64,000 nucleotides of DNA from assembly GCA_003707065.3 (NCBI GenBank), contig PPXM03000015.1, positions 1-64,000 of the forward strand, given 5' to 3'. Both the position numbers and the translations under genes were made by a program. Below the pieces are notes generated by a model. The model saw nothing but the letters and a program-made list of their open reading frames with translations, made no database searches and was not told the DNA's origin. Origin of the DNA: Trigonopsis variabilis (lineage: Eukaryota; Ascomycota; Trigonopsidomycetes; Trigonopsidales; Trigonopsidaceae). Numbering within the stretch: the stretch's first letter is position 1; each line of letters opens with the position of its first letter. Positions 31,874 to 42,353 of this stretch are shown piece by piece.

Positions 31874-33262
31874 ATGCTTTCTCGCTCACTACATCCGGGG
31901 ATCCCTAGATCAACCTTGGCTAGATTAACTACAAGGTCGATTGTTGGAACTTCGAGTTCTTTTCGAATCTCGTCTCAGCTGGATCCCTCTAAGCGATTTT
32001 CTGGATGCCAAAAACGAAATCTTTCCATGCCCTCCTGGCCTTCTCTTGGTGGACTATCTTGGTGGAGAAAGAAAAAGGATCAAAATGCTGAGGCAATAGA
32101 TAGTATAAGTAGCGATCCCGCAAGTAGTGGTCAAGGATCTGCAGCTACAAGTCAAGATCATGCTGAATCAATTTTGACGCACACAGAAGAGGTTGCCGAA
32201 AAGGCCTTGGAAAATGCCGAAGAAAAGATCGAGGAAGCGTACGAAGCTGCATCTGAAGCTGTCACCAACACTCTAGATGTTTTGACGGATCCTTCTGCAC
32301 ATATAGGATATCTTAAGTCTATTGGTCTAGCTGAAGGCTGGTCATGGCCATCACATTTCGCCCAAAATGTCCTTGAATATGTCCATGTCTATACTGGTAT
32401 GCCATGGTGGGCTACGATCATCACTGTCACCGTCTTGTTCCGAGGCGTTTCTTTCAGCCTGATGAGAAAGTCCTCTGACTTCATGGCCCGCAAAACTTAC
32501 ATCAATAAGGAGCTTGACGCCCTTCAAGAAAAAGCTAAATCTCCTGAAATGGCAAACATGAATGGATTTAGAGAAATCCAAGCTGAGCGAAAGCGAATCA
32601 TGGAAAAAGCTGGCATAAGCTCTTCGGCAACTATTTTAACACCAATCGTGAATATGTACCTAGGTGTTGGTATGTTCCTTGGTCTCCGAGCAATGTGCAA
32701 TCATCCAGTTGCTGGTTTTACTAATCAGGGTATCGCATGGTTCCCCGACCTTGCCGTATCCGATCCCTATCTTATCATGCAGCTCCTCCTGGCTTGTACC
32801 ATTAGCGGGAATCTCTTTGTTTCCGCCAAAACTCCTGGAAACATGCTTGATTCGCTCACTCCTTTTGCTCGCAGAGCACTTCTCGCCGCCCCGCTACTCT
32901 TTATCTTCCCAATGATGAACATGGGTGCCGGTGTTCTTCTGTATATGGTGGTCAATTCCAGCTTACTCCTCTTGCAGCATGCTCTTTTTCTTTCACCCAG
33001 GTTCCGGGAAATGACTGGTATGGTACAATTTAAGATTACTCCTCCTGAGGAAAAAGCCCCTTCGAAGCCTCTAGGCGAGCGGATTTCCGAGTACATCGAG
33101 CAACAGAAAAAACTGGCTGAGACTCAGGCTGAAGCTCGTCGAAAGAGTAAAGCTGCCAATGAGGGGGGAAAGACTGTGACTGTTGATCCTACTCCCACTA
33201 TTCGGATTGTCAAGCCCTATGTTAAAGGGGGCTCAACGCGGTCTACAAAGCCTCGAGTATAA
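31874..33262 (+). CDS. OXA1: Mitochondrial inner-membrane insertase Oxa1
   Basis: YidC/Oxa1/Alb3 family insertase that places mitochondrially made and some imported proteins into the inner membrane. 462 aa from the first ATG at 31874 (MLSRSLHPGIPRSTLARLTT), an Arg-rich presequence. The intermembrane-space segment before TM1 is acidic and helical (EEVAEKALENAEEKIEEAYE). The core begins VHVYTGMPWWATIITVTVLF and the loop with RKSSDFMARKT follows. TM2-TM5 follow (YLGVGMFLGLRAM, LLLACTISGNLF, AAPLLFIFPMMNMGAGVLLY, VVNSSLLLLQHALF), with the family's P.mNmgaGv.lY pattern. The basic C-terminal tail (about 95 residues, QQKKLAETQAEARRKSK) fits the ribosome-binding coiled coil of mitochondrial Oxa1. Intronless. 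Confidence 0.95.
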   Translation: MLSRSLHPGIPRSTLARLTTRSIVGTSSSFRISSQLDPSKRFSGCQKRNLSMPSWPSLGGLSWWRKKKDQNAEAIDSISSDPASSGQGSAATSQDHAESILTHTEEVAEKALENAEEKIEEAYEAASEAVTNTLDVLTDPSAHIGYLKSIGLAEGWSWPSHFAQNVLEYVHVYTGMPWWATIITVTVLFRGVSFSLMRKSSDFMARKTYINKELDALQEKAKSPEMANMNGFREIQAERKRIMEKAGISSSATILTPIVNMYLGVGMFLGLRAMCNHPVAGFTNQGIAWFPDLAVSDPYLIMQLLLACTISGNLFVSAKTPGNMLDSLTPFARRALLAAPLLFIFPMMNMGAGVLLYMVVNSSLLLLQHALFLSPRFREMTGMVQFKITPPEEKAPSKPLGERISEYIEQQKKLAETQAEARRKSKAANEGGKTVTVDPTPTIRIVKPYVKGGSTRSTKPRV

Positions 33263-33348
33263 ATGTACATATTCAACCGAGGTTATTGAGACAAAGTGAT
33301 GTTAGATATTGTACAGTGAAGAGAGTTTCTGAGGATACAAGTTGTAAA

Positions 33349-33916
33349 TCAGTCGAGAGATGCAGCGGAGGCCAGCTCGGTTTTTTCCAGTTCAGACAGC
33401 CGCGCCGATCGACTGTCTGCTTGTTTCTTGCTGTGTCTCTGAGGAGGATACACCTGGATGTCAGTCAGCTACATAGACACTAGAATATACGCACTCGGGC
33501 TCCAATCCATCCAAATCTGAATCCGATCTCATGAGCGAGCACTTCCCCAAACCCAAGCATCACACCGTTGACAAATGGTAGAAGCAAATTTATAGCCAAA
33601 GTAGAAATAAATTGCCTAGTTGACCACGGTCGACCCACCGGAATTAGGTTAGTCTCTGGGACCACTTCCAAGTCTCTGGCCTCCAAAGCATTCTCGTCCA
33701 AATCATCATCAGACGTGTCTATTGATGGATCTAAGACAATTAGAAGGAAAATAAAACTAAAATTGTACCTTTTTCAGTCACATTATGGAGATATTCTTGA
33801 TCGTTAAGGAGATCCTGAGCAGGTCGTGGGCTTTCCTGTTGTTCGGTTAGAGAATCAACCACGGAAAGAACATTCGAAGGATCAGGCGGCGCAATGTAAT
33901 CAGGCACATCAGACAT
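33349..33916 (-). CDS. MIM1: Mitochondrial outer-membrane import factor Mim1 (Tom13)
   Basis: MIM complex subunit that inserts alpha-helical proteins into the mitochondrial outer membrane. Model complement(join(33349..33453, 33495..33730, 33769..33916)), 162 aa, two introns (38 and 41 nt), both in phase. The start is MSDVPDYIAPPDPSNVL. The single membrane span and its flank, ALINLLLPFVNGVMLGFGEV in sense (exact here: AINLLLPFVNGVMLGFGEVL), with the GxxxG-like helix and AHEIGFRFGWIGAR, is the Tom13/Mim1 signature. Exon 3 adds a basic tail (VYPPQRHSKKQADSRSARL). Without the last splice the frame would end after RVRIF, so the third exon rests on boundaries alone. It converges with OXA1, 86 bp apart. 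Confidence 0.88.
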
Positions 33917-34075
33917 CCTGAGAGAGCTATGCAATGTTAAATCTGTGGTTTGGGGCAGCTCCCTAGATAATTAGAGTCTCGAATATTACCACGCCGTTGA
34001 GTGATGGGGTTCCGACCGCGTGGTCGATGACAACGTAGAGCTTTCGTCATAGCCGTCCTTGTCTACGAGACCATA

Positions 34076-35500
34076 ATGACAAGTAGTATTTTTGCAGATG
34101 ATGAGAACGAGGATTTATATGAAAGTGAATTTGAGTTCGATCCTTCTGCAGATTCTCCGGATCAGAATGATACCCAACTTACAATTCCATACCTGGATGG
34201 GGGACCTGATGATGCAGCTGAGAGTAGAAAAGATGACCAAGATGACCAAGATGATGATATTAATGAGAAGAGGAGTACGTGGGTTTTTTATCAGATTGAA
34301 TACATGCTCAGAAAGGTGTTAGAGGATCTCGATCATAGGCGCCAGCTCTCTCTTACCCTATTGACTCCAAGCTATCGGGATAACCGGGCGAGTAAAATAA
34401 CTTTCATTCGATTCCCTGGAAAATCGGACTCGGAGAGTTTAAAGTTCGCCCAGATGCTTGAAGTTCTTGAAATCATCTATCATAACTTGAAAGAGGGCCA
34501 CCTTATCAGTCTGAGAGACATTTATTACCGAAATGTGGAATTGTTTATATCTCAGAATACGATTGAGAACCTAGTTAAGATTCTTAGTCGATCATTTGGG
34601 GTTTCTCGTCTGGACTTGGGTGTTGTGGCTGCTCAGAAAGGACTTGCTTTTGGAGAATTCACCATTAATTTAAAAAGCGGTCGAGTGGTTGATATGTCTC
34701 TGATCAAAACGGGCATCCTTATACCTCATATGAGTGAGATCCATGCTATTGCGATGCCGAATATCAGGTATGTTCTCGTTCTAGAGAAAGAGGTAAGAGA
34801 ACTCTAAATAAGAACCAAAGAATTAGCTAAGATATCTAGGCAGTCTTTCAGTCCCTCTGTTCTGTCAACTTTACCAAGTTTCAACATCGCATCGGCAAAG
34901 GAGTCATGTTAACGGTACCTTGTTTATATCTGCTGCTCAGTCTAATTCCAGGGTAAAGGATTCCCTGATTATACCACTCAGGAGTTCTTACGATACCTTT
35001 CTTCCAAGTTTTCTTCCATTCCAATTTTTCTTGCGGTGGATGCTGATCCTTATGGACTTGAGATCTTTGTAACTTACAAGTACGGCGCAGCCACATCCCA
35101 TACCGGTGAGACAACAATAAGAGGGACTAGAAATGTGCGGTATCTTGGAGTATCACTTGAAGATTTCACGGGAAACAACTGTTCAGCACCTGCGCTGACT
35201 GATGGAGGGGCTTCTTTGCCCTTGAAACCAACCGACCGGTCAAAGATCCTCAGGATGCTCTCAAGAGAGATAGCTCAGGACAGGGACATGGAAAAATGGA
35301 AATTTGAACTTCAGAGAATGATGGTTATTATGCGCAAGGCCGAGATGAACGTTTTGTCCTCCACTTCTTCTCGCACACTTGAAACCACGAGCTCGAATAA
35401 TGGTACATCCAGTAGCAGCGTGTATTGGGACAAGAGTATTGCTGGATATCTCTCCTCAAAGTTGGCGTCACAACTTCAATTTGATCCAGATGCATCTTAA
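34076..35500 (+). CDS. SPO11: Meiotic recombination protein Spo11 (topoisomerase VI A type)
   Basis: Makes the programmed double-strand breaks that start meiotic recombination. Model join(34076..34792, 34840..34914, 34952..35500), 446 aa; introns of 47 and 37 nt. The catalytic tyrosine lies in SLRDIYYRNVELF; by alignment to yeast RDIFYSNVELF it is Y151. The Toprim metal site is intact: the glutamate in VLVLEKEAVFQSL (rebuilt across intron 1) and VDADPYGLEI. The join over intron 2 gives GVMLTGKGFPDYTTQEFLRY, the conserved GKG.PD. The family's YKYG and late W...L..M...KAE pattern (WKFELQRMMVIMRKAEMNVL) is present. The N-terminus is acidic, with a short DQDDQDD repeat. Divergent from MIM1 by 159 bp. 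Implies a sexual cycle, at least in ancestry. Confidence 0.93.
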
Positions 35501-35590
35501 AAGTTGCTACGTATTTTGTCCATCTCCAACGTCCAAACTTCTCATATTTAACGACCACACAAAGTTTTCCACCACTGCACCAGAAAGTTT

Positions 35591-36376
35591 TCACACTGTC
35601 CGACGCAGCGCTTCGAAAAAGAGTTTAGCCTGAGTCTTTGTCCCTGCTGCCATCTGGCTAACCACATGTTGCACTGCTTCTTCGGGAAGCTCTGCGATGG
35701 GCTGACCGGTTGAGAGTGCGAGAACTTCGAGCTGGCAAGCGCGCTCGAGATAATAAAGATCATCATAAGCCAAGGCACAAGATTCTCCGCAAACAATGAC
35801 GCCATGGTTGCCTAGAAATGCAATGTCACTATTTCCCATGGCTCTCGCTATTCTCGCTCCTTCTTGATAATCCAAGGCGAAGCCATTGTAATTCTCATCT
35901 ACACCTACTCGGCCATGAAATCTAAGTGAGTTCTGAGAGAGCTTTGTGTTCAAAGCACGTTTCTTGAGGACCGTCAGGCTTGTGGCATAGGGCATATGTG
36001 TATGGAGCACACAAGCCTTACCACATATATTATGTACAGCAGCATGAATGTTCAACGCTGTAGCTTCGGCGTCATGTTTGCCGACAAGAATATTACCATC
36101 GGAATCTAAGAGGACAATGTCGTCGGCATAAACTTCGGACCAGAGCAATCCTTGAGGATTCAATAGGAAGCGATCGGGTCTCCCTGGTAAGACAATGCTA
36201 AAATGGTTGCAAACGCCTTCTCCCAGGTCGTGGCTTGCAGCTGCCCGCAATGCGACCGCCAAGTCTTCACGAAGTTGTGTGACCTCAGGACTATAATACA
36301 GACTTTCATCGTCCGAAGCACCTGATAACTTGATTTTATCTAGAGCTGTCGAAACTGTCTCCGTAATAGATGACAT
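35591..36376 (-). CDS. Class II aldolase/adducin-domain protein
   Basis: 261 aa, intronless, start MSSITETVSTALDKIK. The class II aldolase/adducin N-terminal fold covers residues about 30-225: LREDLAVALRAAASHDLGEG, then VCNHFSIVLPG, HDAEATALNIHAAVH, and the zinc site HTHMPYATSLTVLKK with a further histidine in FLGNHGVIV. The catalytic-type acidic residue position is filled (E in the ALNIH helix region: DAEATALN). Members range from fuculose-phosphate aldolase to adducin-like non-enzymes. Many ascomycetes carry this stand-alone form with unknown substrate. With three zinc-ligand histidines present it could be catalytic. It converges with SPO11, 90 bp apart, with no operon-like meaning. Confidence 0.88.
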   Translation of the reverse strand: MSSITETVSTALDKIKLSGASDDESLYYSPEVTQLREDLAVALRAAASHDLGEGVCNHFSIVLPGRPDRFLLNPQGLLWSEVYADDIVLLDSDGNILVGKHDAEATALNIHAAVHNICGKACVLHTHMPYATSLTVLKKRALNTKLSQNSLRFHGRVGVDENYNGFALDYQEGARIARAMGNSDIAFLGNHGVIVCGESCALAYDDLYYLERACQLEVLALSTGQPIAELPEEAVQHVVSQMAAGTKTQAKLFFEALRRTV

Positions 36377-36547
36377 TGATGACGCTGAGTTTAATGAAGC
36401 TGATAGCGAGTCTTATCGGGCAACTCTTATCGTTACAGTGACGGGTAAGCAATTTCGAGACTCGCACCGATGAACAAGTCGTTCTGGCCTACATGAGGTT
36501 AAAATGGTCATTAATGTCCCCTTTACAGCAGGATCTAGAACAAGGGA

Positions 36548-37930
36548 CTAGTTTACCTTTGGTTTCTTTCTCACAAAGTCATTACCTAAAACTCGAACCT
36601 CGTTTGAAGGCTCAACCTTCCGCTTCACTAGCAGGGTGTTCACCTGAGCAGGCTGCGTTCCACTCTCCCGTGGTCCTATTTTAGATTGGACCAATTCACC
36701 GTGAACGTTTCCACTTATCCAGGGTTTGAATGACTCTAAACTCCGAATGAAGTCCACGGTTGCATTTTTAGCCTTGTCTCTGGTAGAATAATCGGTCCTA
36801 AGTATTGATTCAAAGATCATGTTGATCTTTTTCGGCTCAAGGACATTGCCAATGTAGTTGATTCGTTCATCAGCAGATTCGGATTTAGTGTTGGTATCGT
36901 CAGCCCTCGATTGGCCACTGGTCTCTAAATGGTCCTGACAAGACTCGTTTGTCGATAAGTTGACCATCCCTTGGACGCCAACTACTGCAGTTCTTTTTCC
37001 AAGAAGAAACTCCTGGTTCACTTGAATTTCATCCCAAAACCTTTCGACGGTCACTTTATGTTTGCCCAGCTTGTTAATTTGATCGATGAACCGAATCTTG
37101 GGGTCATCAGGAAATAATGGAATCAAATTGATAGCATGAAAAGTCTGTGGGTCCTGCCACTTCATCTGGCCATCAATTATTTTATTCTGTAGCTGTACTT
37201 CCTCTTCACTTTCAGGAACAAAAATATCTCCCTGCCGCCAAACCAATCGGCCATCTTTTGGGCTAAGTTCCAATGTCTTCCTTTTACTTTCTCCAGGAAT
37301 TTCAATCCGGGCTTTGGTCCTTGTCTTATCCATTATCTGACTACCCAGTTGATCAAGAATCTTCGTCCACCACCGAATCAGCTCAGAACCGCCCAAGACA
37401 TGTTTGAGTCCATTATCTGCACTCAGTGGAAAAAGATATTGAGGTTCAGACCTTGCAAACAAGCAGATCTGTAGTTGACTATGGTACCCTAACTCATATG
37501 CAAGCAATTCTACCAGATATGTCATGAACGCTAAGGTAACCTGTCTTATAGGGACACGTCCATCATGTGCATCTATCCCATAACCACTGGTATCTGCCTT
37601 ACTCACAAAAAGGACTCCTCGCAGCCACTCAGTCCTGCCATCCTGAACTTGTCCTATCTTGTAGTGTTCTGTCTCCAACATGAATATATTCACCTTATCA
37701 TAACTCAGAGTCATAAGGTGTCTTTCTTTATATGTCATAATTCCATTTCTACTTTTGCTCTTATCTGTCTTTTTGTTTTCTCGTCCCTTTTTTGAAGCGC
37801 CACCGCCATATAACGATCCTATTTTCTCTCCTTTGCCTCGAAGGTGGTTGACTTCAAACTTAAACTTCGGCAAACATTGCCTCAGGCGCTGATCAAAGTC
37901 GTCGATAAGGCTCTTCAGTTGGCGATCCAT
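36548..37930 (-). CDS. RTT109: Fungal histone acetyltransferase Rtt109
   Basis: Acetylates newly made histone H3 (K56, K9, K27) with Asf1/Vps75 during S phase; distantly related to p300/CBP. 460 aa, intronless, start MDRQLKSLIDDFDQRLRQCL. Family motifs: the N-terminal LEVNHLRG-like segment FKFEVNHLRGKGEKIGSLYG, the acetyl-CoA-binding region CLFARSEPQYLFPLSADNGL, and the highly characteristic KHVLGGSELIRWWTKILD. GRVPIRQVTLAFMTYLVELL precedes these. A basic disordered insert (SKKGRENKKTDKSKSR) lies near residue 50, and a polar loop (DDTNTKSESADERI) near 340. The C-terminus is basic (FVRKKPKVN), NLS-like. The length is close to budding yeast (436 aa). Confidence 0.93.
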   Translation of the reverse strand: MDRQLKSLIDDFDQRLRQCLPKFKFEVNHLRGKGEKIGSLYGGGASKKGRENKKTDKSKSRNGIMTYKERHLMTLSYDKVNIFMLETEHYKIGQVQDGRTEWLRGVLFVSKADTSGYGIDAHDGRVPIRQVTLAFMTYLVELLAYELGYHSQLQICLFARSEPQYLFPLSADNGLKHVLGGSELIRWWTKILDQLGSQIMDKTRTKARIEIPGESKRKTLELSPKDGRLVWRQGDIFVPESEEEVQLQNKIIDGQMKWQDPQTFHAINLIPLFPDDPKIRFIDQINKLGKHKVTVERFWDEIQVNQEFLLGKRTAVVGVQGMVNLSTNESCQDHLETSGQSRADDTNTKSESADERINYIGNVLEPKKINMIFESILRTDYSTRDKAKNATVDFIRSLESFKPWISGNVHGELVQSKIGPRESGTQPAQVNTLLVKRKVEPSNEVRVLGNDFVRKKPKVN

Positions 37931-37996
37931 AGGTTAAAAATAACAGGCCTCCTGTCTCTTTTCAATTACGAACAAAAGAAAAAGTTCAAAAAAAAC

Positions 37997-38067
37997 TGCG
38001 CCAGCCCGGAATCGAACCGGGGGCTCATCGATGGCAACGATGAATTTTACCACTAAACCACTGGCGC
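37997..38067 (-). tRNA. tRNA-Gly (anticodon GCC)
   Basis: 71 nt including the discriminator A, without intron. The acceptor stem GCGCCAG pairs with CTGGCGC, and the T arm is CCCGGTTCGATTCCGGG. The anticodon stem TCATCG/CGATGA closes a loop TTGCCAT with anticodon GCC. The D arm has GTTTAGTGGTAAAAT. All stems pair, so it should be functional. The kinase relic begins about 220 bp beyond its 5' end side. Confidence 0.97.
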
Positions 38068-38286
38068 TTGTTATTGTAAATAGCTTAGCAAATGTGCTAC
38101 AGGAGGTGGTGTGATTAAATCAGCCACAAGAACCAAGCATGATTTTTTTTTACGGTGTTGTGCTACAAGCACAATGCTGCTAAGGACAACAGTGATCGGT
38201 CATTATGGTATAAAGAACGAGAATGTAATTGATCCTGAAAACACTAACGGATCTTAGCTTGATCAGGTGACAGCTACCCAGATGCT

Positions 38287-40216
38287 TCAACCACTAGAAA
38301 TTTCTTTTAAGATGGCTGTGTCCAATATATCAAGTATAGCTTTGTATACTCTATCGTTGGTATCCTTGTCTGGCTGGTGCTCAAACTCTCGTGTCACAAC
38401 TTGAGCCCAATCGAGGATCACTGGCTCAAACTGACAAAAACATTCCCTGAAAGGATATGGCGAATAAGCTTCTTCGAGATGTTTGGGTAACTGGCAAACG
38501 CTGGAACCTGATAGCTGGGCCAGACTTGCTACAAGTGTACCTTCATCTCAGGCATCTCTGACAAAAGTCGAGGTAACAGCTTATCGGATTTTTCGTCGTC
38601 AACCTTGACAGGCTTGCTATCTCTAAGTTCAAAACCTGAGACAAGCCATAGAAAAGCAAACAAAAAATGATTCCATTTCCGACAACACAGGATATTCGCC
38701 TTCACCTAATACGAAGTGGGAAATAAAAGGCACTGTTCCATAGATCCGGGATGCGTGTCTAAACGATGATCGCCTAACAGCGTTATCAAGGTCATCAGAG
38801 TCCCTCTTTCCGTCATGAGATCATAAAGAATGTTTGCGAGACTAATGTCCCTATGTAGAAAGCCAATGCGGAAAAGATTCCTGTGGCCTTCTGGTTCGAG
38901 TTAAGCCTGTTTGTATGCTTATCTTTAACCGCGTCACGGAATGCCACCAAGATGTCCGCTACGTTTCTGGCAGACATCAAGACAGGCTCACCGGCGTACT
39001 TCGTCAAAAACCTTTCTGTCACCCATATCGACGGAGGCTTTTCAGCACCATTATTGGTGAATTTTCCTCCATGGTGGATATTACCTGGAGTCACATTATA
39101 GCCCCTCAAATTAGCGAGTGTACTGTCTGGCCTCCTCGGCATCAATTCCACTAAATGAGGAACGTTGCTGCGGATCTTTTTTCTCATGATTTCTTTCAAG
39201 ATCGTCCCTTCCGAGTAACGATCAGACAAGACCCAGCTATCTTTAACGATGAAGGTCCTTTTTTGCTCGTCGCGAGTCTCATAAACAGCATTACCGCGGC
39301 CAAAGCAGTCTTTAGACACCTTGAGAATCTTTACGGTTTCGACGGTAAGGGAATCAACGTGGCAGGAAGGCTCCATAACCAAGTCATCTCGGATCCCTAG
39401 GCTGGATATGTCGCTAAGCTAAGCTGGATGGCGAACAGTGTCTTTATCAGGTCCTCTGTTTGTCCGAATGTCAAATGTCGTGAAGGCATATATGCCAGAT
39501 CTATCGAGCACGAAACATGAAGCATCGGTACTCGTCAGGCAAATGAAGAAGACATAGCTGCGCCTTTTATCGCAGTTGAAAACTTGAGTAGCCACTTCAG
39601 CAGCCTGTTCGAGAGCAGGCTCCTTTAGTGAACGCCGTTCCAGTTCAAAAATCACCAAAGGATCTTTCACTTGCAAGAGATCTGACGAAATACCGTCCAA
39701 AGGAATCACTGCCAAATCAAGCTCCCGCTGCCCAAATGGGCCACTTAGCCTTGCTCTTCTCTGGAGCCAGTATAATGTTCCAGTATTTCTCGCCACTAGC
39801 GTCCATAAGCTGGGGTTAATAGCTGGGGTTATATTGGCTGCAGTTGTTTCATCAGGTTTTTCACATCAAAGATTGTTCTGATAGAACGTTGTTCAAGACA
39901 GTGGAGTCGACTCTAGGAGCGGCGGAGTTTTCATGAGGATGCAGTGTGCACAGAAATTCAGCAAACGAGCAACCAAACTTATAGGCTGTGCCAACAATGA
40001 CATGTTTAAAGGCTTTGCGAGAATCACTGGCCTCGATAGTAGAGCTGACAGTTTTGTCGACAAGATCCCTTGTGACACCCATAATATGGCGTTGTTGGTT
40101 GGGAGTGTAAGATGGTACCGCAGAATGCGGATTGGTCCTTGTAAAATGAAAATGAAAGCGTGTGAATTATAGTGGTTCATATCATGCTTTTTTGAACCAC
40201 TGTCTGATGCGGACAT
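38287..40216 (-). pseudogene. Decayed FunK1-type fungal protein kinase (copy B)
   Basis: The order of family landmarks runs leftward from 40216. The N-terminal domain is ALYWLQRRARLSGPFGQREL-like (exact: LYWLQRRARLSGPFGQRELD), then DPLVIFELERRSL and FVLDRSGIYAFTTFD near 39480-39780. FGRGNAVYET and FIVKDSWVLSDRYSEG follow near 39200-39320, then the catalytic loop IGFLHRDISLANILYD near 38840-38880. The activation segment is YGTVPFISHFVLGEG, then SEMESFFVCF, near 38690-38750. The C-terminal lobe (ECFCQFEPVILDWAQVVTRE) ends near 38287. These pieces lie in several frames, so it looks broken. An intact gene with unusual introns is less likely but not excluded. About 1.9 kb, near full length. It is not a simple duplicate of copy A; they differ substantially. 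Confidence 0.8.
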
Positions 40217-40430
40217 GACTTGAAACGAAGAAGCGGGCGCGCCCTTATTGTGAAGCTATGCGGCTGCAATGTAGCCAGATTTATTCTGATAGTGATATTC
40301 TTATGATTTCATTTGCTCGTAAGTGCCTCAGTTCAGATTGCTACATTTGTCCAGTCGCTCTCTACTCGACCATCGCTATTCGTAGCAACGAAGTGACCTT
40401 GCTTGGCCGGTCAGTCCCATCGATTCGAGG

Positions 40431-41817
40431 ATGAAAGACAGCACAGTTTGGTCTCCTGGAGATACAATCCATGATGTCGGCGAATCGTTAGGATTATCCA
40501 ATATCCCCGAGGAAGCAGCCAAAGCGTTGGCTATGGATGTGGAGTATCGCATTCACGAAGTTGTCGAACAAGCCATAAAGTTCATGCGGCATTCCAAACG
40601 ATCGACTCTTCAAACAGAAGATATATCGGAAGCACTACGGGTGTTGAACGTCGAGGTATGATATTCAAATGACTTTACTAAGGATGTAGCCTTTATATGG
40701 CTATGATAGCCCTCGTCCCGTCAGGTATCGGGAAACTGTCACGGCGGCAGGACAACATGTCTACTCATTGGATGATGATGAAGTCGATTTTGAAAAGATA
40801 ATCAATACGCCTTTACCCAAGATCCCAAAGGAGGTCAGCTTTTCAGCTCATTGGCTTGCCGTAGAAGGTGTGCAACCCCAGATTCCTCAGAATCCAACGG
40901 CTGATGAAGTCGAAGCTCTCCCTTCAGCAATAAGAGGTTCGTCTATCAATAAATCCGCAATGGCGGCTGGGAACGGAGAGGTCCAAGTGAGACCTCTGGT
41001 CAAACATGTTCTTTCCAAGGAGCTACAGCTTTATTTCGACCGAATCGTGCGCGCTCTTTCCGACGACAGCGGAACTGCAGATGCTGCATTAAGAACGGCT
41101 GCCTTAAATAGTCTTAGGCATGATCCTGGCTTGCACCAACTCGTTCCTTACTTTGTTCAGCTGGTGGCCGATAAAGTCACTCATAACCTACACAATGTAC
41201 CTCTTTTATTCACAATGTTGGAGACAATCCACGCCCTTCTTTTGAATGAATCCATCTTCATCGAGCCTTACATTCACGCCTTTGTTCCGCCGGTATTAAC
41301 TCTGCTTTTGGGCCGGAACTTGGGAGATCCGGCTACTGCTGACAAGGAGATCGTCGATTTGCGCGACTTTAGTGCCTCTCTGCTCAAGTATATCTGCGAG
41401 CGCTACGGCCAGGTTTACCACAGCCTGCGCCCTCGAGTGACTCGCACCTTGCTCAAGGCCTTTTTAGATCCTAAACGGACCCCAGGAACCCATTACGGTG
41501 CTCTGATTGGGCTCGAGACAATGGGACCCGAAGTAGTACGTACCATTGTCGTTCCCAACTTGGCCACTTGGGTGCCTAGCGCGGTGACCAATCTCCCGGA
41601 ACCTGAGCGAATCTGGCTGTTTCAAACTATTGGCAGAATAGTCTCGACTATTGTAAATGACTCGCCCATCGATGAAAATCCAAAACCACTGACTGATGAA
41701 GAACGACAGAGGATTGATGAGGGCCTTGGAGCTCCAGACGTGACTAAATTTCTTCTAGAAGAGAAAAATGGCCTCGCTGCTGCGCATGATATTCTGTCTA
41801 ATCGAGAAAAACTGTAA
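40431..41817 (+). CDS. TAF6: TFIID subunit TAF6
   Basis: Histone-fold partner of TAF9 in TFIID (and SAGA in some fungi). Model join(40431..40655, 40690..41817), 450 aa (fission yeast Taf6 has 452). The 34 nt intron is among the shortest here (GTATGA..TTACTAAGGATGTAG). The H4-like histone fold covers residues about 8-75 ([57 protein letters not shown]). The splice joins it to [20 protein letters not shown], a classic TAF6 linker. The C-terminal HEAT domain follows: [77 protein letters not shown]. All regions are intact. Confidence 0.96.
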
Positions 41818-42353
41818 ATTATGTATGATATGATGTTCCTTTATACCAATGTTTAAAGATATGGCTCACGTCCAATAAATTTAACTGACTCTACTTGCGC
41901 CCAGGATCTGCGTATACAGTCGCCACAACCTGACAAGACAAGCCATTTAAATCTTGCCTTGCACTTTTCTAATTTGTTCTCGCGTTTTATTTAAAAATAT
42001 AAACTGTTCATCACTTGCGTCATTCCGTATGGCCCCGGTGTATCATTACTACCGTTCGATGAATTCTTCGTTGGGAGAAAACCCGGCTGGGGTTGCCTCA
42101 GTACCAACAATCTTTAGCTGCGGACGGACCGTTGCTATCCAAGATCCCAAAGTTCTCCCAAGACATTCCTCACCATCTTGTCTATCGGCTACGAATCTCT
42201 TAGGAACGTTGATTTGAAGTTGTTTTCATTGATCCTTACACCTTATCAACTGGATTATCTGTACGACAGCGATAAATCGCTGTGTTCTCTAGAGTGGCAC
42301 TATTGAGGTCTCTCAGTTCAGTGAGCATTTTGATCTCTGGGATTAGCAGTTCG
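41818..42353. other. Intergenic between TAF6 and GPD1
   Basis: About 535 bp, probably the GPD1 promoter and long leader. A short open frame (41954-42217) resembles nothing known. Confidence 0.45.

Noticed and set aside
34221-34257. Short tandem repeat (AAGATGACC units) that could suggest a microsatellite
   Set aside because: It lies inside SPO11's acidic N-terminal coding region (DDQDDQDD) and keeps frame.
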